64,000 bases of DNA from Streptomyces radicis (GCF_003626575.1 NZ_RBDY01000003.1:248001-312000), one strand, 5' to 3'. Counted from the first letter of the stretch, positions 51,895 through 62,052 are shown. Translations and numbers: made by a program. Notes: generated by a model not told the origin, from the sequence alone.

Positions 51895-53187
51895 ATGGCT
51901 GGTGGGTCGGTGGACACGCGCGTGGTGGTCGTGGGCGGCGGAATGGCCGGTGCGCGGCTCGCGCGGCAGCTCGGCGCCGCGCCGGGCACCGCGGTGACGG
52001 TGCTCGCCGAGGAGCCGCACCCCGCGTACAACCGGGTGCTGCTCGCCGAGGTGCTGGCCGGGCGCTACCCGGCCGAGGTCATCGCCCTCCCCCGGCCCGG
52101 CGCGCACGTCGTATGGCGGGCCGGAACGCGGGTGGCGCGAATCGACCGCGCCGCGCGGGCAGTTGAGTGTGCCGACGGGACGCGGCTCGACTATGACGCC
52201 CTGGTGCTTGCCACGGGGTCGCACCCCGTACTGCCGCCGTTGCGGGGGCTGTTGCCGCCGGGCGGCGGCGAACTCCCGGACGGCGTACACCCGTTCCGCA
52301 CGCTGGACGACTGCCTGGCGCTGCGCAGCGCGGTGTCGGCCGCGGGCCCCGCGCCCCGGGCGGTGGTGATCGGCGGCGGGCTGCTCGGCGTCTCGGCCGC
52401 CCGCGCGCTGGCCGAGCTCGGCGCCCATGTCGTGCTCGCCCACCAGGGGGAGCACCTGCTCGAGCGCCATGTCGACCCGGACGCGGGCGCGTTGCTGCGC
52501 GACCACCTGGCCGCCAGGGGCGTCGAGGTGCACACGGAGTGCCGGGCGCGGGGCGTGGTGACGGCGCGGGGAACGCACCGGGTGACGGGTGTGCGGCTGG
52601 CCGACGGCTATGCGCTCGACGCCGAACTCGTCGTGCTCGCCTGCGGGGTGCGGCCCCGCGTCGGCCTGGCGCGCGCGGCCGGGCTTGCCCTCGGGGCTCG
52701 GGGCGGGATCGTCGTCGACGACCGGCTGCGCTGCCCGGACGACCCGCGCGTGTACGCCGTGGGCGACTGCGCCGAGCACCGCGGGGTGTTGCACGGCCTG
52801 GCGGGGGCGGCGCAGGACCAGGCCGATGTGCTGGCCAGAGGGCTCGGCGGCGACCCGGACGCCCGCTACGGGGGAACGCGCGCGCTGGTGCGCCTCACGC
52901 TCCCCGAACGCGAGGAACGGGCCGGGCGGGACGAACTCGGCTTCGGCCCCCTGGACTTGGCGGCGTTCGGGGAGACCTCGCCCGCCCCGGGCGACGACGT
53001 GGTGCGCCTCGCGGACGCCACGCGCGGCGCCTACCGCAGGATCGTCGTCCGCGGCGACCGGCTGCGCGGCGGTGTGCTGCTCGGCGACCTGGGCGGGGTC
53101 GCCGCGCTCGCCGGCGCGTGGGAGAGCGACGAGGCCCTCCCCGCAAGCCCGTTGCTCCATCTGCTGACCCACGACGGAGGGTACTGA
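51895..53187 (+). CDS. NasB-like NAD(P)H/FAD oxidoreductase, nitrate-reductase electron donor
   Basis: 430 aa from ATG at 51895. FAD motif: VVVVGGGMAGARLARQL. NADH Rossmann motif: AVVIGGGLLGVSAARALAEL. FAD C-terminal motif: VYAVGDCAEHRGVLHGLAG. The protein matches the flavin half of NirB without the iron-sulfur and siroheme domains, as in NasB-type electron-transfer subunits that serve NasA. It is the first gene of the nirB-nirD operon behind a GlnR box; the next gene starts 3 bases after its stop. Confidence 0.85.
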   Translation: MAGGSVDTRVVVVGGGMAGARLARQLGAAPGTAVTVLAEEPHPAYNRVLLAEVLAGRYPAEVIALPRPGAHVVWRAGTRVARIDRAARAVECADGTRLDYDALVLATGSHPVLPPLRGLLPPGGGELPDGVHPFRTLDDCLALRSAVSAAGPAPRAVVIGGGLLGVSAARALAELGAHVVLAHQGEHLLERHVDPDAGALLRDHLAARGVEVHTECRARGVVTARGTHRVTGVRLADGYALDAELVVLACGVRPRVGLARAAGLALGARGGIVVDDRLRCPDDPRVYAVGDCAEHRGVLHGLAGAAQDQADVLARGLGGDPDARYGGTRALVRLTLPEREERAGRDELGFGPLDLAAFGETSPAPGDDVVRLADATRGAYRRIVVRGDRLRGGVLLGDLGGVAALAGAWESDEALPASPLLHLLTHDGGY

Positions 53188-53190
53188 GCC

Positions 53191-55806
53191 ATGGACCCCA
53201 CCACACGCACTCCCACGATCGTGCTGATCGGCCATGGGATGGTCGGCCAGCGGTTCCTCGAGGAGCTGGCCGAGCGGGGGGTGAGCGGGCGGGCGCGCGT
53301 GGTCGTGCTGTGCGAGGAGCCGAGGCCCGCCTACGACCGGGTGCACCTCACCTCGTACTTCTCCGGCACGTCGCCGGACGAACTGTCCCTGTTGCCCGAG
53401 GGGTTCGCGGAGAAGCACGGCATCGAGCTGCGGGTGGGCGACCCGGCCGTCGCCGTGGACCGGGCGGCGCGGGTGGTGACGGCGCGCTCGGGGGCGTCGT
53501 TCGCCTACGACACGCTCGTGCTGGCGACGGGCAGCGTGCCGTTCGTGCCGCCCGTGCCGGGCCGGGACGCCGAGGGCTGCTTCGTCTACCGCACGATCGA
53601 GGACGTGTGCGCCATCGAGTCCTATGCGGCGGGCCGCCGCGCGGGCGTGGTGGTGGGCGGCGGGCTGCTCGGCCTCGAGGCCGCGGGAGCGCTCTCCGGG
53701 CTGGGGCTCGAGACGCATGTGGTGGAGTTCAACGAGCGGTTGATGGCGATCCAGGTGGACGAGGGCGGCGGCGCGGCGCTGCGGCGGACCGTCGAGAACC
53801 TCGGTCTGGTCGTGCACACGGGCGTCGGCGGCCAGGAGATCACCCGGGGCGCGGCGGGCGAGGTCACCGGGATAGCGCTCTCCAATGGCTCGACGGTGGC
53901 CGCCGACCTGGTGGTCTTCTCCGCCGGGGTGCGGCCCCGCGACCAGCTCGCCAGGGAGGCGGGCCTCGCGGTCGGCGAGCGCGGCGGCGTGGTCGTGGAC
54001 GAGCGGTGCCGCACCGCCGACCCCGCGGTCTACGCGATCGGCGAGTGCGCCCGCGCGGCGGACGGCATGGTCTACGGCCTGGTCGCCCCTGGCTACGAGA
54101 TGGCCGCGACCGCCGCCGACGCGATCGCCCGCGACCTGTCCCCCGAGCGGCTCCAACAGGCGGACGGCGCAACGGCGTTCACGGGCGCCGACACCTCGAC
54201 CAAGCTCAAGCTGCTCGGCGTGGACGTGGCCTCGTTCGGCGACGCGCACGGCACCGCCGACGGCTGCCTCGACGTCGTCTACGCCGACTCGCGCTCGGGG
54301 GTCTACAAGAAGCTGGTGATCGGCCGCGACGGCACGCTGCTCGGCGGGGTGCTGGTCGGCGACGCGGAGTCGTACGGGCTGCTGCGGCCGCTGACCGGGA
54401 GCGTTCCGCCCGCCGCGCCCGAGCGCCTGGTGCTGCCCGCCGGTCTCGGCCCGCCCACCGCGCTCGGCCCCTCGGCGTTGCCCGACGAGGCGGTGGTGTG
54501 CAACTGCCACAGCGTCACCAAGGGCACCATCCGCGCGGCGGTCGCCGACGAGGGCCTCGCCACCGTTCCCGAGGTGAAGCGCTGCACCAAGGCCGGTACG
54601 GGCTGCGGCAGTTGTCTCAAGGTGCTGGGCCAGCTGGTGAACGACGAGCTGGCGGCGAGCGGGGTCGCGGTGGACACGGGTCTGTGCGGCTGCTTCGCGC
54701 ACACCCGGCAGGAGTTGTACGAGATCGTGCGCGTCCGCCGGATCACCTCCTATCGGACGCTGTTGGACGAGCACGGCCGCGAGGGGGCGCGCGGCGGCGA
54801 CGGCTGCGAGGTGTGCAAGCCCGCGGTGGCCTCCGTCATCGCCTCGCTTGCCCCGTCCATCGGCGCCGAAGGGCATGTGCTCGACGGCGAACAGGCCGCG
54901 CTCCAGGACACCAACGACCACTTCCTCGCCAACCTCCAGCGGAACGGCTCCTATTCGGTGGTCCCCCGCGTGCCGGGCGGCGAGATCACCCCGGAGAAGC
55001 TGATCGTGATCGGCGAGGTGGCAAGGGACTTCGGCCTCTACACCAAGATCACGGGTGGCCAGCGGATCGACATGTTCGGTGCCCGGGTGGATCAACTGCC
55101 GCGGATCTGGGCCCGGTTGGTCGATGCGGGTTTTGAGTCCGGGCACGCCTACGGCAAGGCGTTGCGCACGGTGAAGTCCTGTGTGGGCTCGACCTGGTGC
55201 CGCTACGGGGTGCAGGACAGCGTGCGGATGGCGATCGACCTTGAGCTGCGCTACCGGGGTCTGCGCTCGCCGCACAAGCTCAAGTCGGCGGTCTCCGGTT
55301 GCGCCCGCGAGTGCGCCGAGGCGATGGGCAAGGACTTCGGGGTGATCGCCACGGCCAACGGCTGGAACCTCTACGTCGGCGGCAACGGCGGCGCCACCCC
55401 GCGGCACGCCGACCTGCTGGCCCAGGACCTCTCGGACGCCGAACTGGTGCGGCTGATCGACCGGTTCCTGATGTTCTACATCCGCACCGCCGACCGCCTG
55501 GAGCGCACCTCGGTGTGGCTCGAGCGGATCGAGGGCGGCCTGGAGCATGTGCGGGACGTGGTGGTGCACGACTCCCTCGGCATCTGCGAGGAGTTGGAGG
55601 CGCTGATGGCGGCGCATGTCGCCGGCTACCGCGACGAGTGGGCCGAGGCGCTGGGCGATCCGGAGAAGCTGCGGCGTTTCGTGTCGTTCGTCAACGCCCC
55701 TGACGTGCCCGACCCGACCGTGCGGTTCGTGCCCGAACGCGACCAGCTCAAGCCCGACTTGACGCTCCTCACCCTCGACCCCCCGAAGCGGAGCGCGGCC
55801 CGATGA
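53191..55806 (+). CDS. nirB: NADH-dependent nitrite reductase large subunit
   Basis: 871 aa from ATG at 53191, after GGAGG. FAD/NADH module: VLIGHGMVGQRFLEELAERG, VVGGGLLGLEAAGALSGLG. BFD-like [2Fe-2S] domain with four Cys: CNCHSVTKGTIRAAV, CTKAGTGCGSCLKVLG. A second Cys-rich BFD-like stretch includes CGCFAHTRQELYEIV and CEVCKPAVAS. Ferredoxin-like and siroheme [4Fe-4S] domain: KSCVGSTWCRYGVQDSVRMA and SAVSGCARECAEAMGKDFGV (CxxxxxC...CxxxC siroheme-cluster ligands). It reduces nitrite to ammonium in the cytoplasm. Near-palindromes at ~53685 and 53873 code for ordinary FAD-domain residues (GALSGLG). Confidence 0.97.
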   Translation: MDPTTRTPTIVLIGHGMVGQRFLEELAERGVSGRARVVVLCEEPRPAYDRVHLTSYFSGTSPDELSLLPEGFAEKHGIELRVGDPAVAVDRAARVVTARSGASFAYDTLVLATGSVPFVPPVPGRDAEGCFVYRTIEDVCAIESYAAGRRAGVVVGGGLLGLEAAGALSGLGLETHVVEFNERLMAIQVDEGGGAALRRTVENLGLVVHTGVGGQEITRGAAGEVTGIALSNGSTVAADLVVFSAGVRPRDQLAREAGLAVGERGGVVVDERCRTADPAVYAIGECARAADGMVYGLVAPGYEMAATAADAIARDLSPERLQQADGATAFTGADTSTKLKLLGVDVASFGDAHGTADGCLDVVYADSRSGVYKKLVIGRDGTLLGGVLVGDAESYGLLRPLTGSVPPAAPERLVLPAGLGPPTALGPSALPDEAVVCNCHSVTKGTIRAAVADEGLATVPEVKRCTKAGTGCGSCLKVLGQLVNDELAASGVAVDTGLCGCFAHTRQELYEIVRVRRITSYRTLLDEHGREGARGGDGCEVCKPAVASVIASLAPSIGAEGHVLDGEQAALQDTNDHFLANLQRNGSYSVVPRVPGGEITPEKLIVIGEVARDFGLYTKITGGQRIDMFGARVDQLPRIWARLVDAGFESGHAYGKALRTVKSCVGSTWCRYGVQDSVRMAIDLELRYRGLRSPHKLKSAVSGCARECAEAMGKDFGVIATANGWNLYVGGNGGATPRHADLLAQDLSDAELVRLIDRFLMFYIRTADRLERTSVWLERIEGGLEHVRDVVVHDSLGICEELEALMAAHVAGYRDEWAEALGDPEKLRRFVSFVNAPDVPDPTVRFVPERDQLKPDLTLLTLDPPKRSAAR

Positions 55807-56249
55807 CCACGGAGATCGAGACGAACGCGGAGATCGAGACGAACGCGGACACCCCGGCGAACGCGGACACCGCGCCGGACACCGAGTCCGTGGCGGGCGT
55901 GGGGGCCGGGGCGACCGTGCAGATCGAGGTGGCCGCGGGTGAGTGGCTGACGGTGTGCGGGCTGGCGGAGCTGACGCCGGGACGGGGCGTGGCCGCGCTG
56001 CTGCCCGACGGCAGCCAGGCGGCGGTCTTCCGGGATCGCCGAGGGCGCGTGCACGCGATCGGTAACCGCGATCCGTTCACCGGCGCCCAGGTCCTCTCCC
56101 GTGGCCTGATGGGCGGGGCGGGCAACGGGGGCCCGCCGTTCGTCGCCTCCCCGCTGCTCAAGCAGCGCTTCGACCTGACCACCGGCGCCTGCCTCGACGA
56201 CCCGGACCCGGCCCGCGCGGTCCCGGTCTACCCGACCCGGCGCCGCTGA
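55803..56249 (+). CDS. nirD: Nitrite reductase small subunit (Rieske-like fold)
   Basis: 148 aa from ATG at 55803, overlapping the nirB stop (ATGA). The C-terminal ~105 residues form the NirD fold: WLTVCGLAELTPGRGVAALL, AAVFRDRRGRVHAIGNRDPF, GAQVLSRGLMGG, then PFVASPLLKQRFDLTTGACL. NirD lacks the Rieske Cys/His cluster ligands, as expected. The first ~35 residues are an added Glu/Thr/Asn/Ala repeat (EIETNAEIETNAD) not usual for the family. It is followed by a strong terminator. Confidence 0.93.
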   Translation: MTTEIETNAEIETNADTPANADTAPDTESVAGVGAGATVQIEVAAGEWLTVCGLAELTPGRGVAALLPDGSQAAVFRDRRGRVHAIGNRDPFTGAQVLSRGLMGGAGNGGPPFVASPLLKQRFDLTTGACLDDPDPARAVPVYPTRRR

Positions 56250-56314
56250 GCCCACGTCACCGACCCGATACCGCCCACCGATACCGAATCCCGATACCGA
56301 CCCCGCGCATGCGA

Positions 56315-56348
56315 GAGGGCCGGGACCGCGTTCGCGGTCCCGGCCCTC
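56315..56348. terminator. Bidirectional stem-loop terminator
   Basis: A 15-bp perfect stem (56315-56329 with 56334-56348, GTTC loop) of the form GAGGGCCGGGACCGC lies 65 bases after nirD and 21 bases from the stop of the convergent small secreted protein. It can end both transcripts. Confidence 0.85.
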
Positions 56349-56369
56349 GATGGGGATTACGTGGGTCGA

Positions 56370-56582
56370 TTACTTCCAGGCGAGGCGGCCGCCCGCGCAG
56401 CCCGAGCCGAAGACGGGGTTGTCCTCGATGACTCCGGCGTAGATGCCGCAGGTGCCGAACTCGGCCGCGCCCGCGCTCGGGTCGGCGGTGTCGTCGCCCT
56501 TGTAGGCCAGGGCGCCACCGGCGCCGCCGACGATGATCGCGGCGGCCATGGCGCTGGCCGTGAGCACGGAACGGATACGCAT
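56370..56582 (-). CDS. Small secreted protein
   Basis: 70 aa from ATG at 56582, after AGGAG. A clear Sec signal peptide (MRIRSVLTASAMAAAIIVGG then AGGALA) is followed by a ~40-residue mature acidic/Gly-rich peptide with two Cys (TCGIYAGVIEDNPVFGSGCA) that can form one disulfide. It resembles small secreted proteins of streptomycetes but has no chaplin signature. Function unknown. Confidence 0.7.
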   Translation of the reverse strand: MRIRSVLTASAMAAAIIVGGAGGALAYKGDDTADPSAGAAEFGTCGIYAGVIEDNPVFGSGCAGGRLAWK

Positions 56583-56741
56583 GTCTGCTCCTCTTGGGGG
56601 GTGACGTGGGTCCACGAGCCGACGTGGATGCGCTGGCCCGTGCGCCATCGTGTGCATGGACGGGCGGCGTTCCCCCGGCAGCGCGCCGGGAACGACGTCG
56701 AACAGCGGACATGCGCTGTCGCCCACAGGTGTGGCTTCGGC

Positions 56742-57728
56742 TCAGCCCAGCGCGGCGAGGAGTTCGCGTTCCTTCGCGGCGCTCAGACCCGCCCTGCGCG
56801 GGTGGTGCAGACCCTGGGTGCGCGCCCACTCCAGCGTGTCGGCCAGCAGCTCGGCGCGCGGCCTGTGCGACAGGCCCGCCGCCCTGGCCGCCGCGCCCGT
56901 GCGGGCCGACCAGCCCTCCCAGCCGGGTTCGACCAGCCACATCGGCAGCGACTCAGGGCCCATGTAGGCGGCCACGCCCCGCTCCGCCAGCCAGGCCGCG
57001 TCGGCCGTCACCACCGGGCCCGTGTGCCCGCCGACGGCCCGGGAGAGCGCTATCCAATCCCCGAACGGCAGCATCGGGCCGACCGCGTCGAACGTCCCTG
57101 TGGTCCCGGCCTCGGCCGCGTCGAGCAGCCACGCGGCCAGGTCGCGCACGTCCACGACCTGCGTGGGCAGGCGTGGGGTGTCGGGCACCAGCATCGGCGC
57201 GCGCGGGTCACGGGCGGCGCGCGCGACCCAGTACCCCGACCTGCCGCTCGCGTCGCCAGGGCCGCCGATCAGGCCCGCGCGTGCGATGAGCAGCCGGTCG
57301 GCGGCGACCGCCTCGCAGGCGCGTTCGCAGGCGACCTTCGCGACCCCGTACTCCTCGCGCCCCGCCTCGCGCTCCCCCGTGGGCGCCAGCAGCGGCGTCG
57401 ACTCGTCCACGTCGAGCAGGCCGTGTGACGCGTACGCGCTCACGGAGGACACATACGCCCAGTGCCCGGCCCGTTCGGCCAGGGCGGCGAGGGCGTCGGT
57501 GACGAAGCCCGGCTGCCACGACACCTCCACCACGGCGTCCCACTCCCGCGTGAGCACCGGCGCGTACGCCGAGCGCTCGCGCCGGTCCGCGGTCACCAGG
57601 CGCGCGCCGGGCGCGACCGGGCCGCTCTCGCCCCTGGCCAGACACGTCACCCCGTGGCCCCGCGCCAGCGCCTGCCGCGTCACCTCGCGGCCCAGCCACG
57701 CCGTTCCGCCGAGTATCAGAATCTCCAT
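56742..57728 (-). CDS. NAD-dependent epimerase/dehydratase-type protein
   Basis: 328 aa from ATG at 57728. The atypical-SDR nucleotide motif is [20 protein letters not shown]. An acidic residue after the second strand ([12 protein letters not shown]) and a Tyr-containing [14 protein letters not shown] (active-site YxxxK) support the extended-SDR group. A sugar-nucleotide epimerase or NAD(P)-binding reductase is possible; the closest actinobacterial proteins I recall are annotated only as NAD-dependent epimerases. One near-palindrome at 57042. It is divergent from the universal stress gene. Confidence 0.83.
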   Translation of the reverse strand: MEILILGGTAWLGREVTRQALARGHGVTCLARGESGPVAPGARLVTADRRERSAYAPVLTREWDAVVEVSWQPGFVTDALAALAERAGHWAYVSSVSAYASHGLLDVDESTPLLAPTGEREAGREEYGVAKVACERACEAVAADRLLIARAGLIGGPGDASGRSGYWVARAARDPRAPMLVPDTPRLPTQVVDVRDLAAWLLDAAEAGTTGTFDAVGPMLPFGDWIALSRAVGGHTGPVVTADAAWLAERGVAAYMGPESLPMWLVEPGWEGWSARTGAAARAAGLSHRPRAELLADTLEWARTQGLHHPRRAGLSAAKERELLAALG

Positions 57729-57810
57729 CCCCCCACCCAAGCACCCGGGGCCGGCCCACGCCGTGCCCGATCCCGCGAAAGGGGCCACAGTGGACGGGAG
57801 AGGAGAACGC

Positions 57811-58716
57811 ATGGAACGCCCCATCACCGTCGGCGTCGACGGCTCGCCCGGGAGCCTGGCCGCCGCGGACTGGGCCGCCGTCGAGGCCACGCGCCGCGGG
57901 CTGCCGCTGCGCCTGGTCCACGCGTGGATCACCGAGCCCCTGTATGTGCCGCCCACGCCGGACGAGACGGCGGCCAGGGCGCTGCTCGACCGGGTGGCGC
58001 GTGACCTGGTCGAGCGGCACCCCGCCCCGCCCGACATCGCCACCGAGGTGATCACCGACGTGGCGACCAACGGCCTGATCCACGCCGCCGCGGGGGCCGA
58101 GATGCTGGTGCTGGGCACGCGGGGGCACGGGGCGTTGGTGGGGTTCCTGCTCGGCTCGGTCGGGCTGCCGGTGATCGCGCACGCCCGGCGCCCTGTGGTG
58201 CTGGTCCGCGCGAGCGCCACCGAACGCGCCCCCGGGGAGGAGAGCGAGGAGCCCGACGAGATCGTGGTGGGCGTCAAGGACGCGGGCCCGGCGGCGCAGG
58301 CGCTCCTCGACTTCGCCTTCACGGCGGCGATGGCGCGCGGCGCGACCGTACGCGCCGTGCGGGCGTGGGGCACGCCGTCGCTGTTCAGCGCGGAGGTGCC
58401 CGGCAGCCTTGAGGAGAACGCGGGCGCGGCCCGGGATCTGGAGACGGTGGAGGGCCGGGTGCTGACGGAGGTGCTCGCGCCCTGGAGAGAGCGCTTTCCC
58501 GGGGCGCGGGTGATCGAGCACCCCGGCTATGGCAACGCGGCCGAGACGCTGCTGTCGGCCGCCGCGCCCCGGGGCGCGCTGGTCGTGGTGGGCCGGCGCG
58601 TGCACCGGCGCACGCTCGGGATGCGCATCGGTCCTGTCACCCATGCGGCGCTGCACCACGCGCGTTCCCCGGTGGCGGTCGTTCCGTACCACGGCGAGAA
58701 CGACGATGACGGCTGA
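57811..58716 (+). CDS. Tandem universal stress protein (two USP domains)
   Basis: 301 aa from ATG at 57811, after GAGAGGAGA. The first USP domain runs to ~145 residues ([20 protein letters not shown], then the ATP-binding loop [20 protein letters not shown]). The second starts [20 protein letters not shown] and ends [20 protein letters not shown], where the GxxG...GS loop is replaced, so nucleotide binding there is uncertain. Double-domain USPs are typical of actinobacteria under dormancy or hypoxia control. A near-palindrome lies at 58486-58499. Confidence 0.92.
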   Translation: MERPITVGVDGSPGSLAAADWAAVEATRRGLPLRLVHAWITEPLYVPPTPDETAARALLDRVARDLVERHPAPPDIATEVITDVATNGLIHAAAGAEMLVLGTRGHGALVGFLLGSVGLPVIAHARRPVVLVRASATERAPGEESEEPDEIVVGVKDAGPAAQALLDFAFTAAMARGATVRAVRAWGTPSLFSAEVPGSLEENAGAARDLETVEGRVLTEVLAPWRERFPGARVIEHPGYGNAAETLLSAAAPRGALVVVGRRVHRRTLGMRIGPVTHAALHHARSPVAVVPYHGENDDDG

Positions 58717-58743
58717 GCGGTGACCCGGCGGTGACGGCGGGGG

Positions 58744-61251
58744 TCAGCTGGCTTCGCGGGTCTCCTCGGGGCTCTCCTCGGGGTTCTCCGCGGAGCCGTC
58801 CTCGGCGCTCTCCGCGGGGAGCGGCAGCAGCCGGTCGTCGCCCGGGGCGATGTCCACGGTGCCGCCCGCGAGGACGACCCGGGCGGGCGACTGCTCCCAG
58901 GCGGGGACGCCGATCCACAACTGCCCTGGCTTCATGCGGATATGGACGGCGGTCCCCCGGTGCCGCACCGAGAAGCCGAACTCCGACAGCTCGGGCACCG
59001 GCGCCGGATCGAGCCACAGCGCGCCCTGCCGCGTCTGGATCCCGGCGAGCCCGCGCTGCACGAGGTCGAGCGTGCCCGCCATGGCGCCCAGGTGGATGCC
59101 CTCCTCCGTGGTGCCGCCCTGGAGGTCGGCGACGTCGCTCGCCAGCGCCTCCTTGAGGAACGTCCACGCCTCCTCGTGCCGGACGCGGGCCAGGACGGAC
59201 GCGTGCACGACGCCGCTGAGCGTGGAGCCGTGGCTGGTCCTCGCGAGGTAGTACCGGACGGTCCTGCGCCAGCTCGCCTCGTCCAGTTCGTAGCCCAACT
59301 GGCGGAACAGCTGCGTCAGTTCGTCCGGCGAGAACAGATAGCCCAGCATGAGGACGTCGGCCTGCTTGGACGCCTGGTAGCGGTTGACGGTGTCGCCCTC
59401 GGACTCCAGGATCCGGTCGAGGCGCCTGATGTTGCCGTAACGGTCGCGGTAGCCTTCCCAGTCCAGCTCCGCCAGGTCGCCATAGCCGTCGAACTGGCTG
59501 ATCACGCCCTGGTGGAACGGGATGCGCAGCCGCCGTGAGACGTCCTCCCAGCGGTCGAGCTCCTCGGGGAACAGGGCGAGCCGCTCCAGGAGTTCGCGGC
59601 GGCGCGAGATGGGCAGCGTCCGCGTGAGGTCGATCGCGCGGGCCAGCACCCACGCGGCGGTCGCGTTGGTGTAGGCGTTGTCGTCGAGGCCCGGCTTCGC
59701 GGCGCCCGGGTAGCCCTCGTGGTACTCGTCGGGGCCGACGACGCCCCGGATGCGGTAACGCTCCAGGTCACCGTCCCACTGGGCGAACGCCGCCCAGAAC
59801 CTCGCCACTTGGAGGAGCATCTCGGCGCCCTTGGTGTGGACGAACTCCGCGTCGTCCGTGGCCTCGCCGTAGCGCCACACGTTGTAGGCGACGGCCGAGC
59901 CGACATGGTGCTGGAGGCGGGAGTTGTCGGGGAGCCAACGCCCCGAGCGGGGGTTGAGGTGGACCTCGGGGGTCTCCTCGCGGCCGTCGCTGCCGCTCTG
60001 CCACGGGTACATCGCCCCCGGGTACCCCGCGGCGGTCGCCGCGCGGCACGCCTCGGGCAGCCGCCGGTAGCGGTAGGCCATCAGCGCCTTGGACAACTCG
60101 GGGAAGTGCAGGTTGAGATAGGGCAGCACGAACAGCTCGTCCCAGAACACATGCCCTCGGTACGCCTCCCCGTGCAGCCCGCGCGCCGGGACGCCCACGT
60201 CCAACTCCGGTGTGTGGCGCGGCGAGAGCGTCTGGAGCACATGGAAGAGGTGCAGCCGCAGGATCCGCCCCGTCTCCCCCGGCACCTCCAACTGCGCCTG
60301 ACCCCACAACACTTCCCACGCGGCGGTGTGCGCGTCGAGCAGCCCGGTGAAGTCCGGTGCGCGGTGGGCCCGTTGCACCGCCGCCTCCAGCGGGCCGCTG
60401 ATCGCGGGGTCGCGTGAGGTGTGCACCGCGACCACCTTCTCCACCGTGACGGCGCGGTCGGGGGCCAGCGGCAGGGTCAGCAGGTGGGCGGCGCGGCACT
60501 CGACCAGGCGGGTGAGGACCGTTCCCTCGGCGCCCTGCGCGCCCCGGATCGCGCCGGTCTCGGCCTCCGTCTCGTACCGGTAGCGGGTGCGGGCGGCCAT
60601 CACGACCCGCACGTCGGAGACGCGGGTGCGGCAGCGCAGCCACACGACGTCCGGCTCGTCGCTCCCGGTGTCCAGATCGGTGAGGTGGTCGCTCGCGAGG
60701 TCTCGGTAACGCGCGACGCCCTCGTTGGTGATCTCGCCGTCGAGCGCCGACTCGACCTCGAGGGTGCCGGTCCAGTCCTCGGCGGTGAACGTCGTGCGCA
60801 GCGCGGCGAGATGGGGGTCCTGCATGTGGACGAGGCGGGCCTGCTCGATGCGGAGATGGCGCCCGTGGGCGTCGCGGAACCTGATCTCGCGGATGAGCAC
60901 GCCGCGCCCCAGATCGATCGCCTGGCGGTAACCCATCAGCTCCTCGGGGTCGGTGTCGGGGCTGAACCAGTCGCCGGGCGGGCCCTGTTCGGGGTGGATG
61001 CGGAAGCGGAGCGGAAGCCAGTTGGGGAGGTTGACCAGGTCCTCGTGGTCGAGGTCGCGGCCCGACACGGTGGTGGTGAGGCGGTTGAACAGGCCCGCCA
61101 CATAGGTGCCCGGGTAGTGCGAGGGTCCCGCGGTGGTCTCGGGGGCGGCGCCGCGCGTGGCGAGGTAGCCGTTGCCGAGGGTGCACAGCGCCTCGCGCAG
61201 TCGTTCCGTGTGCGGGTCGTAGCCCTCGTACTCCCAGACGCCGTCCGCCAT
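58744..61251 (-). CDS. Glycoside hydrolase family 65 disaccharide phosphorylase
   Basis: 835 aa from ATG at 61251 (MADGVWEYEGYDPHTERLRE) with GAGGGAC upstream; an in-frame ATG at 61266 is an alternative. The N-terminal beta-sandwich includes CTLGNGYLATRGAAPETTAG. The (alpha/alpha)6 barrel has FWDELFVLPYLNLHFPELSK, the general-acid Glu in VVGPDEYHEGYPGAAKPGLD, and the phosphate loop ARTSHGSTLSGVVHASVL. GH65 members phosphorolyse trehalose, maltose, kojibiose and similar sugars to beta-glucose-1-phosphate. The adjacent beta-phosphoglucomutase gene is the classic partner. A C-terminal Glu/Ser-rich repeat (EESPEETRE) ends the protein. Confidence 0.92.
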   Translation of the reverse strand: MADGVWEYEGYDPHTERLREALCTLGNGYLATRGAAPETTAGPSHYPGTYVAGLFNRLTTTVSGRDLDHEDLVNLPNWLPLRFRIHPEQGPPGDWFSPDTDPEELMGYRQAIDLGRGVLIREIRFRDAHGRHLRIEQARLVHMQDPHLAALRTTFTAEDWTGTLEVESALDGEITNEGVARYRDLASDHLTDLDTGSDEPDVVWLRCRTRVSDVRVVMAARTRYRYETEAETGAIRGAQGAEGTVLTRLVECRAAHLLTLPLAPDRAVTVEKVVAVHTSRDPAISGPLEAAVQRAHRAPDFTGLLDAHTAAWEVLWGQAQLEVPGETGRILRLHLFHVLQTLSPRHTPELDVGVPARGLHGEAYRGHVFWDELFVLPYLNLHFPELSKALMAYRYRRLPEACRAATAAGYPGAMYPWQSGSDGREETPEVHLNPRSGRWLPDNSRLQHHVGSAVAYNVWRYGEATDDAEFVHTKGAEMLLQVARFWAAFAQWDGDLERYRIRGVVGPDEYHEGYPGAAKPGLDDNAYTNATAAWVLARAIDLTRTLPISRRRELLERLALFPEELDRWEDVSRRLRIPFHQGVISQFDGYGDLAELDWEGYRDRYGNIRRLDRILESEGDTVNRYQASKQADVLMLGYLFSPDELTQLFRQLGYELDEASWRRTVRYYLARTSHGSTLSGVVHASVLARVRHEEAWTFLKEALASDVADLQGGTTEEGIHLGAMAGTLDLVQRGLAGIQTRQGALWLDPAPVPELSEFGFSVRHRGTAVHIRMKPGQLWIGVPAWEQSPARVVLAGGTVDIAPGDDRLLPLPAESAEDGSAENPEESPEETREAS

Positions 61252-61269
61252 GTGTCCCTCGCCCATGGC

Positions 61270-62052
61270 TCACGCACCCCCCGTGGCCAGGTCGCCGGAC
61301 GGGCCGCCCTCGTCGTTGTCGGTGAGGAACTGCGCCAGGTCGCGCACCACCACGTCGGCGCCGTGGTCGAGCAGGTCGTCCTCGCTGGTCGGCCCGCCGA
61401 CGCGGTCCACGCCGATCACCATCCTGAACCCCCCGGCGCGCCCGGCCTCGACGCCCGCGAGCGCGTCCTCGACCACGGCGGCCTCCCCGGCCTGGACGGA
61501 CAGGCGCCTGGCCCCCTCGAGGAACAGCGCGGGGTCGGGCTTGCCCGGCAGGCCGAGCCGCGCCATGTCGTTGCCGTCGACCACGGTCTGGAGCAGTGAA
61601 CGCACGCCGGCGCGCGCCAGCAGGTCGCGCGCGTGGCGCGAGGAGGAGACGGCCGCGCACCGCACGCCCACGTCGTGCAGCGCGAGCAGCAGGCGGACGG
61701 TGCCGGGCCAGACGTCAACGCCGCCCTCGCCCAGCCTCCGGACGAAGAAGTCCTCCTTGCGGGCGGCGACGGCGCACACGCTGTCGGTGCCGGGCAGGTC
61801 CTCGGGGTTGCCCACGGGCAGGTCGATGCCGCGCGCGGCGAGGAAGGCGGCGGCGCCGTCGAGGCGCGACTTGCCGTCCACATGGCGCCGGTAGTCCTCG
61901 CCCGCGTCGAACGGCGGGTCCACGCCGGGAACGGTGTCGAACGCCTCCTTCCACGCGGCCGCGTGCACGCCCGCCGAGTCGGTGATCACGCCGTCGGTGT
62001 CGAACACGACGGCGCGGCAGTTCCACAGCTCGGGCTCCGGCACAGTCACCAT
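61270..62052 (-). CDS. Beta-phosphoglucomutase-like HAD hydrolase
   Basis: 260 aa from ATG at 62052 (nearby GTG codons at 62049 or 62043 are possible). HAD motif I is VVFDTDGVITDSAGVHAAAW, motif II AAVSSSRHARDLLARAGV, and motif III/IV GLPGKPDPALFLEGARRL then VVEDALAGVEAGRAGGF. The cap domain YRRHVDGKSRLDGAAAFLA fits beta-phosphoglucomutase, converting beta-glucose-1-phosphate to glucose-6-phosphate. It is 18 bases upstream of the GH65 gene in the same operon, which supports the assignment. Confidence 0.9.
   Translation of the reverse strand: MVTVPEPELWNCRAVVFDTDGVITDSAGVHAAAWKEAFDTVPGVDPPFDAGEDYRRHVDGKSRLDGAAAFLAARGIDLPVGNPEDLPGTDSVCAVAARKEDFFVRRLGEGGVDVWPGTVRLLLALHDVGVRCAAVSSSRHARDLLARAGVRSLLQTVVDGNDMARLGLPGKPDPALFLEGARRLSVQAGEAAVVEDALAGVEAGRAGGFRMVIGVDRVGGPTSEDDLLDHGADVVVRDLAQFLTDNDEGGPSGDLATGGA

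Noticed and set aside
53685..53697. Near-palindrome in nirB as a repeat insertion
   Set aside because: It encodes GALSG of the ordinary NADH-binding helix; no added residues are present.
51802..55617. A 1271-codon minus-strand open frame opposite nirB
   Set aside because: It is a shadow of the NasB/NirB genes, whose plus-strand motifs are complete.
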